DNA from: Vibrio rotiferianus CAIM 577 = LMG 21460
GTDB taxonomy: Bacteria > Pseudomonadota > Gammaproteobacteria > Enterobacterales > Vibrionaceae
DNA length: 64,000 nt
Direction of reading: 5' to 3'
Assembly: GCF_002741985.1 (NCBI RefSeq)
Contig: NZ_APHW01000021.1
Coordinates: 62,001-126,000, forward strand
The notes under the pieces are model-generated. The model made no database searches, was not told the origin of the DNA, and was given only the letters and a program-made list of their open reading frames with translations. This document shows positions 1 to 8,921 of this stretch, piece by piece. The position numbers were made by a program, and so were the translations under genes. Numbering within the stretch: position 1 is the first letter of the stretch; each line of letters begins with the position of its first letter.

Positions 1-624
1 CTTGGTCGAAACGTTCAAAACCTTGAATCCATTTACGATGAAATCGAATCTGCGGGCTACCCTCAGCCTGCGATCATCCCACTTGACTTGAAAGGTGCAA
101 CAAAGCAGCACTACATCGATATGGCAGAAACCATCGAAGGTCAATTTGGTCGCTTGGATGGCCTATTGCACAACGCCGGCGTTCTCAGCACGCTGTGTCC
201 GTTTGAGCAAATCAATGAAGAAGACTTCGATGACATCATGCAGATTAACGTGAAAGCCGAAGTGCTGATGACCCAAGCTCTGCTACCTATCATGCGAAAA
301 TCAGACGCGGGGCGTATTGTTTTTACCTCTTCAACCGTTGGTCACTCTGGTCGTGCTTTCTGGGGTTCATACGCTATTTCTAAGTTTGCCGTAGAAGGCA
401 TGATGCAGGTATTGGCAGATGAGTTGAGCGACACGCCAATTCGCGTTAATGCAATTAACCCGGGTGCAACTCGCACTCGTATGCGTGAAAAAGCCTACCC
501 AGGTGAAGATGCGAATACACTAAAAACTCCACTGGATATCATGCCGCTGTACCTTCATTTAATGGATCCTGCGGTCACTGATGTAAACGGCCAATGTATC
601 GACGCGCAGCCAAAGCGTAAGTAA
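1..624 (+). CDS. yciK: YciK-family short-chain dehydrogenase (5'-truncated by window edge)
   Basis: The reading frame is open from base 1, so the true start lies outside the window; the visible part is about 207 residues. It is a classical short-chain dehydrogenase/reductase: the LHNAG motif after the third strand, a serine-rich FTSSTVG strand and the catalytic YAISK (Tyr-x-x-x-Lys) are all present, followed by NPGATRT. The C-terminal segment, with TPLDIMPLYLHLM and a DAQPKRK end, resembles the YciK subgroup of enterobacteria and vibrios. The N-terminal nucleotide-binding Gly motif is not in the window. The physiological substrate of YciK is not established. A strong terminator follows, so it is not co-transcribed with imuA. 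Confidence 0.85.
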   Translation, partial: LGRNVQNLESIYDEIESAGYPQPAIIPLDLKGATKQHYIDMAETIEGQFGRLDGLLHNAGVLSTLCPFEQINEEDFDDIMQINVKAEVLMTQALLPIMRKSDAGRIVFTSSTVGHSGRAFWGSYAISKFAVEGMMQVLADELSDTPIRVNAINPGATRTRMREKAYPGEDANTLKTPLDIMPLYLHLMDPAVTDVNGQCIDAQPKRK

Positions 625-653
625 CCAACTCAGGTTACCTCACATAATCGATT

Positions 654-680
654 AAAAAGGCAGCAAACGCTGCCTTTTTT
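654..680 (+). terminator. Rho-independent terminator after yciK
   Basis: Perfect 11-bp stem (arms 654-664 and 669-679) with an AAAC loop, ending in a run of six T. It ends yciK transcription 50 bp before the LexA box of the next operon. Confidence 0.9.
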
Positions 681-726
681 CGTATTTCTTCCTATAAAAA
701 TCTTGCGACTTTTCCCTACAGAAATA

Positions 727-746
727 TACTGTATATACATACAGGT
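727..746 (+). promoter_or_regulatory. LexA (SOS) box upstream of imuA
   Basis: The sequence TACTGTATATACATACAGGT contains CTGT-N8-ACAG with an AT-rich alternating core, close to the gammaproteobacterial LexA consensus. It lies 10 bp before the imuA start codon, so LexA bound there should block transcription or early initiation of the whole imuA-imuB-dnaE2 operon. DNA-damage induction is inferred. Confidence 0.93.
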
Positions 747-755
747 ATTTTATTT

Positions 756-1448
756 ATGCAAGACATCATCCAACACTTAAAAAGCCAACATCTTGTTTGG
801 CAAGCAAATTTAACCAAAGCAGACGACCATCAGTTCCTCCATAGTTCTGGTTTTCCTGAGCTAGATGCCCTGCTTGGCGGCGGCTTTCCTCCTCACGGTG
901 TGGTAGAAATGGAATCCGTAGGCAGCATTGGTGAGCTGCGTTTGCTTGCGCCTTACTTAAAAGCATCTCTTTCGAGAGGGGTAACAGCATTCATTCAGCC
1001 ACCAGCGTTGATAAATTCATTGTTCCTCCACAGCATTGGCTTGGACATCAACCAGGTGTGGGTGATCACACCTGAACATCAGCGTGATGCATTATGGGCA
1101 GCGGAGCAATGCCTCAAGAGCGGCGTGTGTACCAACGTTTTGCTATGGCAAGATGAGCTAGAGATCCACCAAGTAAAACGCCTGCAAGTGGCGAGCGAGC
1201 AAGGTTCTTGCCCTCTGTTTATGCTCAAACCCAACATGACCAATCGTTTGTCTTTACCTGTTTCATTGAGTCTGAAATTGCAAGGCCATGAACAAGGTGT
1301 CAGCGTGGAGGTTCTCAAACGAAAAGGCGGCTGGAGTAAAGGTAGTGTCAATATCAACTTCCAGCACCACTACCCGCAATTAGTAATGCCAAATACAACT
1401 CATATTCCATCGACCGTGGTCAATTTCCCATTAGCGAGCCAAGGTTAG
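756..1448 (+). CDS. imuA: ImuA, RecA-like mutasome accessory protein
   Basis: A 230-residue protein, first gene of the imuA-imuB-dnaE2 cassette, starting 10 bp after a LexA box. Residues around 33-60 (ELDALLGGGFP, then SIGELRLLAPYLKA) match the start of the RecA-like fold of ImuA proteins; the usual P-loop is degenerate, as is typical of the family. Known role in other bacteria: ImuA is needed together with ImuB and DnaE2 for damage-induced mutagenesis and translesion synthesis, acting through protein contacts. imuB follows after 4 bp, so translation is probably coupled. The start is the ATG at 756; no earlier in-frame start is preferable given the LexA box position. Confidence 0.9.
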   Translation: MQDIIQHLKSQHLVWQANLTKADDHQFLHSSGFPELDALLGGGFPPHGVVEMESVGSIGELRLLAPYLKASLSRGVTAFIQPPALINSLFLHSIGLDINQVWVITPEHQRDALWAAEQCLKSGVCTNVLLWQDELEIHQVKRLQVASEQGSCPLFMLKPNMTNRLSLPVSLSLKLQGHEQGVSVEVLKRKGGWSKGSVNINFQHHYPQLVMPNTTHIPSTVVNFPLASQG

Positions 1449-1452
1449 CGAT

Positions 1453-2856
1453 ATGACTTTGTGGATTTACTTGCACTTCCCTCGCCTACAGTTAGATGCC
1501 CTCTTTGGTGATAACCAAGAGCAAGCAGTGGTAATTGTAGAAAGCCAACGTTGTCGGATCATTCAATACAATGAGATTGCTGAGCAACAAGGTATTAAGA
1601 CCAACATGGGTTTAGGCAGTGCCGCGTCCTTGTGCCGAGATCTCCAAGTACACCCTTATCATCCGCAAACTGAGTTAAGCAAGTTACAAGAAATTGCCCA
1701 GTGGCTGTATTTGATCACGTCTGATGTTGTGTTGATGCCAAGCCAAGGTATTTTACTGCGCGCAACCCCAATGCTTAATCTGTATGAAGGGCTACAAAAC
1801 TATTGGACTAAAGTCAGCGCTCATTTATCGGAGCTAAGATTAAGCTTTCAATTCGGATGTGGCTTTTCGCCTTTTGCTGCCAAGTTGATGGCATTGGCAG
1901 GAGCGAACTTCATCAGCGAAGACAAATCGGCCATGCAGCAAGCCTTATCGCCACTGCCCCTAACAATGACGGATTTATCCAGTACTACCGTTGAGAAGTT
2001 ACAGCGTGTAGGTGTTACCACACTGCAAGGCTTGCTTGAACTGCCGCTACAAGACATCGCACGCCGATTCGACATTGATTTGGTGAATTACGTTGGTCGA
2101 CTGACTGGGCAGTTCAAGCATCCTGTCGACTTTTATCATCCAACCGAATCCTTCCAAGTCTATTTAGAACTGTTGTTTGAGATTGAAAACGTTCAATGGG
2201 TGGAGAAACCACTGGCTAAGTTGCTTCGTCAGCTCGAAACCTTTCTCAAGCTACGCGATAAAGTCGCGTTTGAACTGTGCTTAACCCTCCACCAGCGAGA
2301 CAAACAAGCACAGCACCTTCTGCTCACATCCGCGCAAGGCGATTACTTGTGTCAACGTTGGCAACAGCTCGCAAGTTTGAGTCTGGAATCCGTCACGTTA
2401 AACGGTCCTGTAATCGGTCTGACGTTACAAGTAAAACGCCAAGGTGAACCTTTAAGCTCTGCACGCGATTTTTTTGCCGGGCAAAAAGGACAAATGAACG
2501 CGTTAGAGCTGCTCTCTTTACTGCAAGCTAAATTGGGCAAAAGCGCGGTACTCAAACCCAATATTGCCTGCGATCCAAGGCCAGAGAAAGCCAGCCAATA
2601 TCGCCCAGCTGACGAGCCGGATGTGCCGATTAACACCATACCTTCTCTGCTGCGCCCCGCGATGCAACTACCCGAACCTATCGCGTTACAAGAGCAAGTC
2701 TCTCTAGTGCATGGGCCTGAGCGGATTGTCTCTGGGTGGTGGGATGGCGATGAGATCATGCGTGATTACTACATCGCGCACACCAAACAAGGCCGCTGGT
2801 TATGGGTATTTCGCGATCAGCACAAGCATTGGTTTCTCCATGGCTATTTTTGTTAA
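1453..2856 (+). CDS. imuB: ImuB, Y-family polymerase-like mutasome subunit
   Basis: A 467-residue Y-family polymerase homologue. The N-terminus (WIYLHFPRLQLDALF) aligns with the first catalytic block of DinB/UmuC proteins, but the paired acidic residues expected of an active polymerase are not conserved, as known for ImuB, which serves as a scaffold linking the beta clamp, ImuA and DnaE2. A helix-hairpin-helix-like segment (VEKLQRVGVTTLQGLLELPLQDIARRF, split here only in description) lies near residues 178-205. The C-terminal third is less conserved and should hold the clamp-binding and DnaE2-binding regions; I could not pinpoint the clamp motif. It is followed after 27 bp by dnaE2 on the same strand. 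Confidence 0.92.
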   Translation: MTLWIYLHFPRLQLDALFGDNQEQAVVIVESQRCRIIQYNEIAEQQGIKTNMGLGSAASLCRDLQVHPYHPQTELSKLQEIAQWLYLITSDVVLMPSQGILLRATPMLNLYEGLQNYWTKVSAHLSELRLSFQFGCGFSPFAAKLMALAGANFISEDKSAMQQALSPLPLTMTDLSSTTVEKLQRVGVTTLQGLLELPLQDIARRFDIDLVNYVGRLTGQFKHPVDFYHPTESFQVYLELLFEIENVQWVEKPLAKLLRQLETFLKLRDKVAFELCLTLHQRDKQAQHLLLTSAQGDYLCQRWQQLASLSLESVTLNGPVIGLTLQVKRQGEPLSSARDFFAGQKGQMNALELLSLLQAKLGKSAVLKPNIACDPRPEKASQYRPADEPDVPINTIPSLLRPAMQLPEPIALQEQVSLVHGPERIVSGWWDGDEIMRDYYIAHTKQGRWLWVFRDQHKHWFLHGYFC

Positions 2857-2883
2857 ATCGACGGTTATTTTTGTTAGGTCGTT

Positions 2884-5800
2884 ATGAGTTACGCAGAACT
2901 GTTTTGTCAGTCCAACTTCTCCTTTCTCACCGGCGCTTCTCATGCAGAAGAGTTGGTGTTGCAGGCGGCATTTTATCGCTATCAAGCCATTGCGATCACC
3001 GATGAGTGCTCGGTTGCGGGCGTAGTGAAAGCCCATGCGACCATCGAGCAACATAAACTCGACATCAAACAAATTGTCGGCAGCATGTTTTGGCTCAATG
3101 GCGAGTGCCAAGTGGTACTACTTTGCCCCTGCCGTAAAGCTTACGCTGAGCTGTGCCGGATCATCACCAATGCGAGACGCCGCAGCGAGAAAGGCAGCTA
3201 TCAGTTATCTGAATGGGACTTAATGTCAATTCGTCACTGCCTTGTGTTATGGCTTCCGACTCATCAGGAGAATGACCATTATTGGGGACGTTGGCTCCAG
3301 CAGCATCACGCTCATCGCTTATGGGTCGCGATTCAGCGCCATTTAGGTGGCGATGATGACGCCTACACCACACACTGTGAGTTACTGGCAAACGAGTTTC
3401 AATTGCCGATTACCGCTTGTGGTGGCGTCTTGATGCATGCTGTTGAGCGTTTACCATTGCAACATGTCCTGACAGCAGTTAAGCATGGTTGTAGCGTCGA
3501 CAAGTTGGGCTTTGGCCGTTTATCCAATGCCGAGAGAGCGCTGCGCCCATTAAATAAACTCTCTCGAATTTACAAATCCGAATGGTTAGTTGAAAGCGCC
3601 CACATTGCGGACTTGTGCGACTTCAATCTCTCAGATCTAAAATACGAATACCCAACCGAACTGATTCCAAACGGTTACACCCCTACCTCTTATCTGCGAA
3701 TGTTGGTCGAGCATGGTAAAAAATTGCGCTTTCCAGAAGGCGTACCCACAGACATTCATCAAACCATCGAGAATGAATTAGCCCTTATTGAAGAGCTACA
3801 ATATCACTATTACTTTCTCACCATTCACGACATTGTAATGTTCGCTAAGCAGCAAGGCATTCTCTATCAAGGACGAGGCTCTGCGGCAAACTCGGTGGTG
3901 TGTTACTGCTTAGAAATCACCGCCGTCGACCCTAGGCAAATCTCAGTTCTGTTCGAACGCTTTATTAGCCGAGAGCGAAAAGAGCCGCCAGACATTGATG
4001 TCGACTTTGAACACGAGCGCCGTGAGGAAGTGATTCAATATATCTACAAGAAGTACGGACGCGAGCGTGCCGCTTTAGCAGCCACCGTTATCAGCTATCG
4101 CTTTAAAAGCGCCGCGCGTGAAGTAGGTAAAGCGCTGGGGATTGAAGAAACACAATTGGACTTCTTCATCAAAAACGTTAATCGACGTGATCGCAGCCAA
4201 GGTTGGCAAGCACAAATCATCGAATTAGGGCTGCAACCAGAGTCGTTAAAAGGCCAACAGTTTATCCAGCTGGTGAACGAGATCATCGGCTTTCCGCGCC
4301 ATTTATCTCAGCACGTGGGCGGCTTTGTGATTTCATCAGGCCCTTTGTATGAACTGGTGCCTGTCGAAAATGCCTCAATGGAAGATCGTACGATTATTCA
4401 ATGGGATAAAGATGATTTAGAAAGCTTAAAGTTACTGAAAGTCGATGTACTGGCACTGGGCATGTTAAACGCGATCCGTAAATGCTTTCAATTGGTTGAG
4501 AAACACCACCAGCGATCCCTGTCGATTGCCGAGATCACGCGCTTACAAGATGATCCACACGTATACCGTATGATCCAAAAAGCGGACACCGTTGGTGTGT
4601 TTCAAATTGAGTCTCGCGCACAAATGAGCATGCTGCCACGCTTAAAGCCTGCACGTTACTACGACTTAGTCGTACAGATTGCTATTGTCCGTCCGGGCCC
4701 AATCCAAGGTGATATGGTGCATCCGTTTCTAAAAAGGCGCAACGGTGAAGAACCGATCAGTTACCCATCGGAAGAAGTAAAAAGCGTACTAGAGCGCACT
4801 ATGGGCGTGCCGATTTTCCAAGAGCAAGTGATCAAACTCGCGATGGTAGCGGCAGGGTTCAGTGGCGGAGAAGCCGACCAACTTCGACGAGCAATGGCAT
4901 CATGGAAAAAGAACGGCGATCTCGCCAAGTTCAAGCCAAAGCTTATCGACGGGATGCGTGAGCGCGGTTATGACTTGGAATTTGCAGAGCGCATCTTCGA
5001 CCAAATCTGCGGCTTTGGTGAGTATGGCTTCCCAGAAAGTCACTCCGCCTCTTTCGCGGTGCTGGCTTACTGCTCCGCGTGGTTAAAATTCTATTACCCG
5101 GCTGAGTTCTATACAGCCCTACTTAATAGCCAACCGATGGGGTTTTATAGCCCTTCTCAACTGGTGCAAGATGCTCGCCGACATGGCGTGGAAGTGCTGC
5201 CTGTTTGCATTAATCACTCTTCGTATCAGCATCATTTGGTTCAGCGTCCTAATGGTCGCTTTGGTGTTCAACTGGGGCTTCGATTAGTGAAAGGGTTTAA
5301 CCAAGAGAGTGCTTCTCGACTGGTCGAGCGCCGACCAAAAACTGGCTATCGCAGTATCCAAGAGGTAAAACAAATCTTAAGAAACCGCCGCGATATTGAA
5401 TTACTCGCCTCTGCCAATGCATTTCAGATCCTTTCTGGCAATCGCTATAACGCACGTTGGGCAGCGATGGATTCGTTATCAGACTTACCCTTGTTCACTC
5501 ATGTGGAAGAGCCAGTGATGAGTTACCAAGCTCAGCCTTCTGAATACGAGAGTTTGATAGAAGATTACGCCAGTACCGGACTATCGCTAAGTCGCCACCC
5601 GATTACTTTGCTGGAAGAGGCAGGCAAGTTACCACGCTTTACTCGGATGAAGCAGCTGGTAGAAAAAGAGCACAAATCTTTAGTAACGGTCGTCGGCGTC
5701 GTCACTGGCAGACAATCTCCTGGCACGGCAGCAGGTGTGACCTTTTTCACTTTAGAAGACGATACGGGCAACATTAATGTGGTGGTATGGCGAGCAACCG

Positions 5801-5958
5801 CGCGTGCTCAAAAGCAGGCTTATCTCACCTCAAAAGTATTGATGGTCAAAGGTATTCTAGAACGAGAAGGAGAAGTGACGCACGTAATCGCAGGGAAGCT
5901 CATCGACTACACACACAATCTTGCCGAGCTAAAAAGTAAATCGCGTGATTTCCATTAA
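2884..5958 (+). CDS. dnaE2: DnaE2 (ImuC), error-prone DNA polymerase III alpha-like subunit
   Basis: A 1024-residue C-family polymerase, the usual size of DnaE2 and shorter than replicative DnaE. It opens with a PHP domain (YAELFCQSNFSFL, then AITDECSVAGVVKA). The catalytic aspartates are visible in PDIDVDF (Asp370, Asp372/374) and KVDVLALG (Asp521). A helix-hairpin-helix region precedes a C-terminal OB fold (TVVGVVTGRQSPG to NVVVW, about residues 935-980). Known role: translesion synthesis by the SOS mutasome with ImuA and ImuB. No proofreading exonuclease or tau-binding tail is seen. It is the last gene of the LexA-controlled operon; no convincing plus-strand terminator follows. Confidence 0.95.
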   Translation: MSYAELFCQSNFSFLTGASHAEELVLQAAFYRYQAIAITDECSVAGVVKAHATIEQHKLDIKQIVGSMFWLNGECQVVLLCPCRKAYAELCRIITNARRRSEKGSYQLSEWDLMSIRHCLVLWLPTHQENDHYWGRWLQQHHAHRLWVAIQRHLGGDDDAYTTHCELLANEFQLPITACGGVLMHAVERLPLQHVLTAVKHGCSVDKLGFGRLSNAERALRPLNKLSRIYKSEWLVESAHIADLCDFNLSDLKYEYPTELIPNGYTPTSYLRMLVEHGKKLRFPEGVPTDIHQTIENELALIEELQYHYYFLTIHDIVMFAKQQGILYQGRGSAANSVVCYCLEITAVDPRQISVLFERFISRERKEPPDIDVDFEHERREEVIQYIYKKYGRERAALAATVISYRFKSAAREVGKALGIEETQLDFFIKNVNRRDRSQGWQAQIIELGLQPESLKGQQFIQLVNEIIGFPRHLSQHVGGFVISSGPLYELVPVENASMEDRTIIQWDKDDLESLKLLKVDVLALGMLNAIRKCFQLVEKHHQRSLSIAEITRLQDDPHVYRMIQKADTVGVFQIESRAQMSMLPRLKPARYYDLVVQIAIVRPGPIQGDMVHPFLKRRNGEEPISYPSEEVKSVLERTMGVPIFQEQVIKLAMVAAGFSGGEADQLRRAMASWKKNGDLAKFKPKLIDGMRERGYDLEFAERIFDQICGFGEYGFPESHSASFAVLAYCSAWLKFYYPAEFYTALLNSQPMGFYSPSQLVQDARRHGVEVLPVCINHSSYQHHLVQRPNGRFGVQLGLRLVKGFNQESASRLVERRPKTGYRSIQEVKQILRNRRDIELLASANAFQILSGNRYNARWAAMDSLSDLPLFTHVEEPVMSYQAQPSEYESLIEDYASTGLSLSRHPITLLEEAGKLPRFTRMKQLVEKEHKSLVTVVGVVTGRQSPGTAAGVTFFTLEDDTGNINVVVWRATARAQKQAYLTSKVLMVKGILEREGEVTHVIAGKLIDYTHNLAELKSKSRDFH

Positions 5959-6000
5959 GAAATAACACCTTAAGAGCTGTGCCACTAAAGTAAAGGCTAG

Positions 6001-6028
6001 ACAAAAAAAGGGAGGTTAGCCCTCCCTT
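6001..6028 (-). terminator. Terminator reading on the minus strand
   Basis: GGGAGG/CCTCCC stem with a short TTAGC loop. The uninterrupted run (seven A at 6003-6009 on plus, hence seven T on minus) follows the hairpin only in the minus direction, so it mainly ends minus-strand transcription from the 6044-6139 ORF or from cheV. It may weakly stop dnaE2 read-through. Confidence 0.75.
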
Positions 6029-6043
6029 CTCAAATCCGCTGAA

Positions 6044-6139
6044 TTAATTATCAGCTTCCGCTTCCGTACGCTTTTTCTTGTATTCCCTATACAGTAACAA
6101 AGATAAAGTCATAACGACTTTAGATGTTAGCCATATCAT
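6044..6139 (-). CDS. Possible 31-residue small membrane-associated protein
   Basis: Not recognised. In the 322-bp gap between dnaE2 and cheV the minus strand carries an ORF starting at an ATG at 6139. It encodes a short hydrophobic stretch (MIWLTSKVVMTLSLLLY) followed by a strongly charged tail (REYKKKRTEAEADN). This one-helix-plus-charged-tail layout is common in small inner-membrane proteins. Its stop is 16 bp from a good minus-strand terminator, which supports transcription in this direction, possibly as read-through from cheV. Against it: no clear Shine-Dalgarno precedes the ATG, and the frame is open further upstream without a standard start. The rest of the gap (6140-6280) is AT-rich with no other feature seen. 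Confidence 0.4.
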   Translation of the reverse strand: MIWLTSKVVMTLSLLLYREYKKKRTEAEADN

Positions 6140-6280
6140 TAAAAGGAACGGCCCTATGTTAGTAGGTGAAAAGTGACGTGGTATACCTTACATATTTCAT
6201 TGTAAAAAATATGTAACTAAAGCATAGCAAAAGCAGGGCGATTAATCACAACAGCTAATACGGTAAATTGTAACTGTACT

Positions 6281-7234
6281 TTATCCCTCAGGATAAACGA
6301 CTTGACGTAAACGCTCTTGGGCAACTTCTACCAACAAATCGGGTTGGAACTTTGAAATAAAGCGATCACAACCTACTTTTTGCACCATTGCCTCATTGAA
6401 ACTGCCACTTAATGACGTATTCAGAGTAACAAATAGATCGGACATGCGTGGGTCGGTACGAACTTCGTGAGTCAACTTATATCCGTCCATCTCTGGCATT
6501 TCTGCGTCGGTAATCATCATAAGTAGCTCTTTAGACACTTCCTTACCTTCGTCACACCAACGCTTTAACAAAGTTAAGGCTTCAAGGCCATCACAGCATT
6601 CGATGATATTTAGACCAAGCTGAGACAAGGTGTCCCTAACCTGGTTTCGAGCTGTAGAAGAATCATCCACAATCAGAATATTACGACCCACCATTTCTTG
6701 AACAAGATTCTGATCCAAAATACCTTCAGAGATCGTCACATCATAATGAATGATTTCAGCTAAAACCTTTTCAACATCTATGATTTCTACGATCTGCGAA
6801 CCATCCCCTTCTTTGACTTGGGTAATCGCAGTTAAGTAATTTGAACGCCCTGAAGTCTTCGGTGGCGGTTGAATTTCGGTCCAAGCCGTATTGATGATAT
6901 TGCGTACAGGACCAACTAAAAAGCCCTGAATAGAGCGGTTGTACTCGGTAATAATCAAGTTCTCTTCCTCAGCATCACCACGCAGAGGAGGAAAACCAAT
7001 AGACTGACGTAAATCGATAACTGGAACGGCTTCTCCACGTAAAGAAGCAACACCACGAATATTGTAATGTGAGCCAGGAAGCTTGGTTAGCGGAGGTAGC
7101 TTAATCACTTCTTTTACTTTAAAGACGTTAATAGCAAACAATTGTCGACTGTTTAAAGTAAACAACAATAATTCCAGTCGGTTCTCACCTACTAAATTTG
7201 TACGCTGATCAACGGTATTTAAAACTCCAGACAT
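6281..7234 (-). CDS. cheV: CheV chemotaxis coupling protein (CheW-receiver fusion)
   Basis: A 317-residue CheV. I chose the ATG at 7234 (MSGVLNTVDQRT), which has an AGGAAG ribosome site; a longer frame from a TTG at 7264 lacks one. The first half is a CheW domain that couples receptors to CheA (LELLLFTLNSRQLFAINVFKV, shown as family sequence over residues about 19-39). The second half is a response-regulator receiver domain (ILIVDDSS) with phospho-acceptor Asp243 in TDAEMPEMDG. Family knowledge: CheV acts at the receptor array and phosphorylation by CheA modulates adaptation. It stands alone here, away from the main flagellar/chemotaxis loci, which is usual for one of the several cheV copies in vibrios. 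Confidence 0.95.
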   Translation of the reverse strand: MSGVLNTVDQRTNLVGENRLELLLFTLNSRQLFAINVFKVKEVIKLPPLTKLPGSHYNIRGVASLRGEAVPVIDLRQSIGFPPLRGDAEEENLIITEYNRSIQGFLVGPVRNIINTAWTEIQPPPKTSGRSNYLTAITQVKEGDGSQIVEIIDVEKVLAEIIHYDVTISEGILDQNLVQEMVGRNILIVDDSSTARNQVRDTLSQLGLNIIECCDGLEALTLLKRWCDEGKEVSKELLMMITDAEMPEMDGYKLTHEVRTDPRMSDLFVTLNTSLSGSFNEAMVQKVGCDRFISKFQPDLLVEVAQERLRQVVYPEG

Positions 7235-7405
7235 ACGACTTCCTACTACCTTAAAAAATGACAAGCAACTTTCTTACAATATCGGCTCAAATGAGAAAAA
7301 GTTAAGTTGCCTTGATAATTAGAGGAAATTACATGAATGGAGAGAATATAGCAATGAACACGGTTTCGTAGGTGTAGCTATCTCACTAAACCTACGAAAA
7401 AAGGA

Positions 7406-8623
7406 TTAACCTTCAATCACCTTCATCAGCAATTGACCGTCATAAAGGGCTTGTTTAATTAGCGCAGCACCAGGCATTGTTGCCTGTTTATAGAAGCGAG
7501 ACTCGACTAATTCAAGATCTTGGTGGTAAACAGGAAGGCTTTGCTCTTCAATACAGCGACGAACCGAAGGATAAAGCACATCTTTTGCTTGATTGATAAC
7601 CCCACCGATTAGAATCTTTTCAGGGTTGAAAAGATTGATTACGATAGCGATAGCTGAACCTAAATAACGGCCAAGCTTTTCAATCACATCAACGGCTAGC
7701 GGATCTCCGTTTGCAGCCGCCTCACAGATGCTTTCAATACTCATCTCTTCCTGTTCAGCAAGAATAGACGGCTCACCATCCGCAATACGGCTCACCACTT
7801 CTTCACGGATAGCTTGCGAACTTGCTACCGTTTCTAGACAGCCAATGTTACCGCAATGACAGCGCTTCCCATTCGGGTCGATTTGGATATGTCCGAGTTC
7901 ACCGATGTTTCCGTGACGACCTTGCAGTACTCGTCCATCAAGGATGATGCCTGCTCCGAGTCCGTGGTGGATAGAGATAAGAACCGAGTTATCGTTCTCT
8001 TGTGAGTGACCAAACAGCTTTTCAGCTAGCGCCCAAGCTCGCGTATCGTTAGCAATGAAGACTGGTAGCCCCGTCGCTTTGTAGATTTCAGGACCAAGCG
8101 CTAGGTTTTCAACATTGTAATGCGGCATTTGCAATACAATTCCCTGTTCTGAATTCACGAGGCCAGGAAGTGTAATAGCAATACTAGTCACGCGATCAAG
8201 CTGATCGGCATAAGTTTGAAAAAATTCATCAATTTCGTAAAGCAAGCGTTCAAGCACGTCGTCTTGATCACGCTCATGGATATCGATTTTGGTATCGATA
8301 AGAACATCACCGCCCAGTTCATGAAGTGCAATCGTCAAATAGCCTCGGCCTAAACGCATCGACAAGAACTGCCAACCTTCATTATTGACCTGCAAACCTA
8401 CCGCCGGACGTCCACGGCTCGTAGCTTCTTGCACCGTCGTCTCATGGATAAGGTGGGCTTCAATTAGTTCTCGAGTGATCTTTGTGATACTCGCAGGCGC
8501 AAGCTCACTTTGCTTGGATAAATCAATTCGAGAAATTGGACCCTTTAGGTCAATTAGTTTGTATACACGACCAGCATTGACCTGTTTGATATGATCAATA
8601 TGGCCCGGTTGAGCCATGTACAT
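7406..8623 (-). CDS. mlc: Mlc-like ROK-family transcriptional repressor
   Basis: A 405-residue ROK-family repressor closely resembling E. coli Mlc. Start at the ATG at 8623 (MYMAQPGHIDHIKQ), preceded by GGAG; the in-frame extension to 8713 has no homologous look. The N-terminal winged helix (ISRIDLSKQSELAPASITKI) is followed by RGRPAVGL and a ROK domain with the zinc-binding cluster CHCGNIGCLE. Known role in E. coli: Mlc represses ptsG and other sugar genes and is removed from DNA by binding dephosphorylated PtsG during glucose uptake. A candidate target, ptsG with an Mlc-like operator, lies 7 kb away in this window. It is divergent from pykA, with 298 bp between the starts. Confidence 0.92.
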   Translation of the reverse strand: MYMAQPGHIDHIKQVNAGRVYKLIDLKGPISRIDLSKQSELAPASITKITRELIEAHLIHETTVQEATSRGRPAVGLQVNNEGWQFLSMRLGRGYLTIALHELGGDVLIDTKIDIHERDQDDVLERLLYEIDEFFQTYADQLDRVTSIAITLPGLVNSEQGIVLQMPHYNVENLALGPEIYKATGLPVFIANDTRAWALAEKLFGHSQENDNSVLISIHHGLGAGIILDGRVLQGRHGNIGELGHIQIDPNGKRCHCGNIGCLETVASSQAIREEVVSRIADGEPSILAEQEEMSIESICEAAANGDPLAVDVIEKLGRYLGSAIAIVINLFNPEKILIGGVINQAKDVLYPSVRRCIEEQSLPVYHQDLELVESRFYKQATMPGAALIKQALYDGQLLMKVIEG

Positions 8624-8921
8624 CTTGCACTCCGAAATTCTATAACTCGGTAATTTTTTTACTTTGCGAAGTAATTGTGAAGTGAATTGATAGATCCCCG
8701 TGACAAGCGTCACGTATAAACATGTTTGTTTGTGTATTCAATCAAATAACAGAAAATCAACTGCTGATAAATTGAATGGCAAGACACTTATTTTTTTCCT
8801 CAAACTAGGAACCAAAGTCTGAAGCATGGTGTTTCTACAGAGCTTTGCGCTAAAAATGAACAATAGCTAAAGACTGTGCATATACTTATCTCGTCCCTAC
8901 ATCGCATTCCTCGGAGAATTT

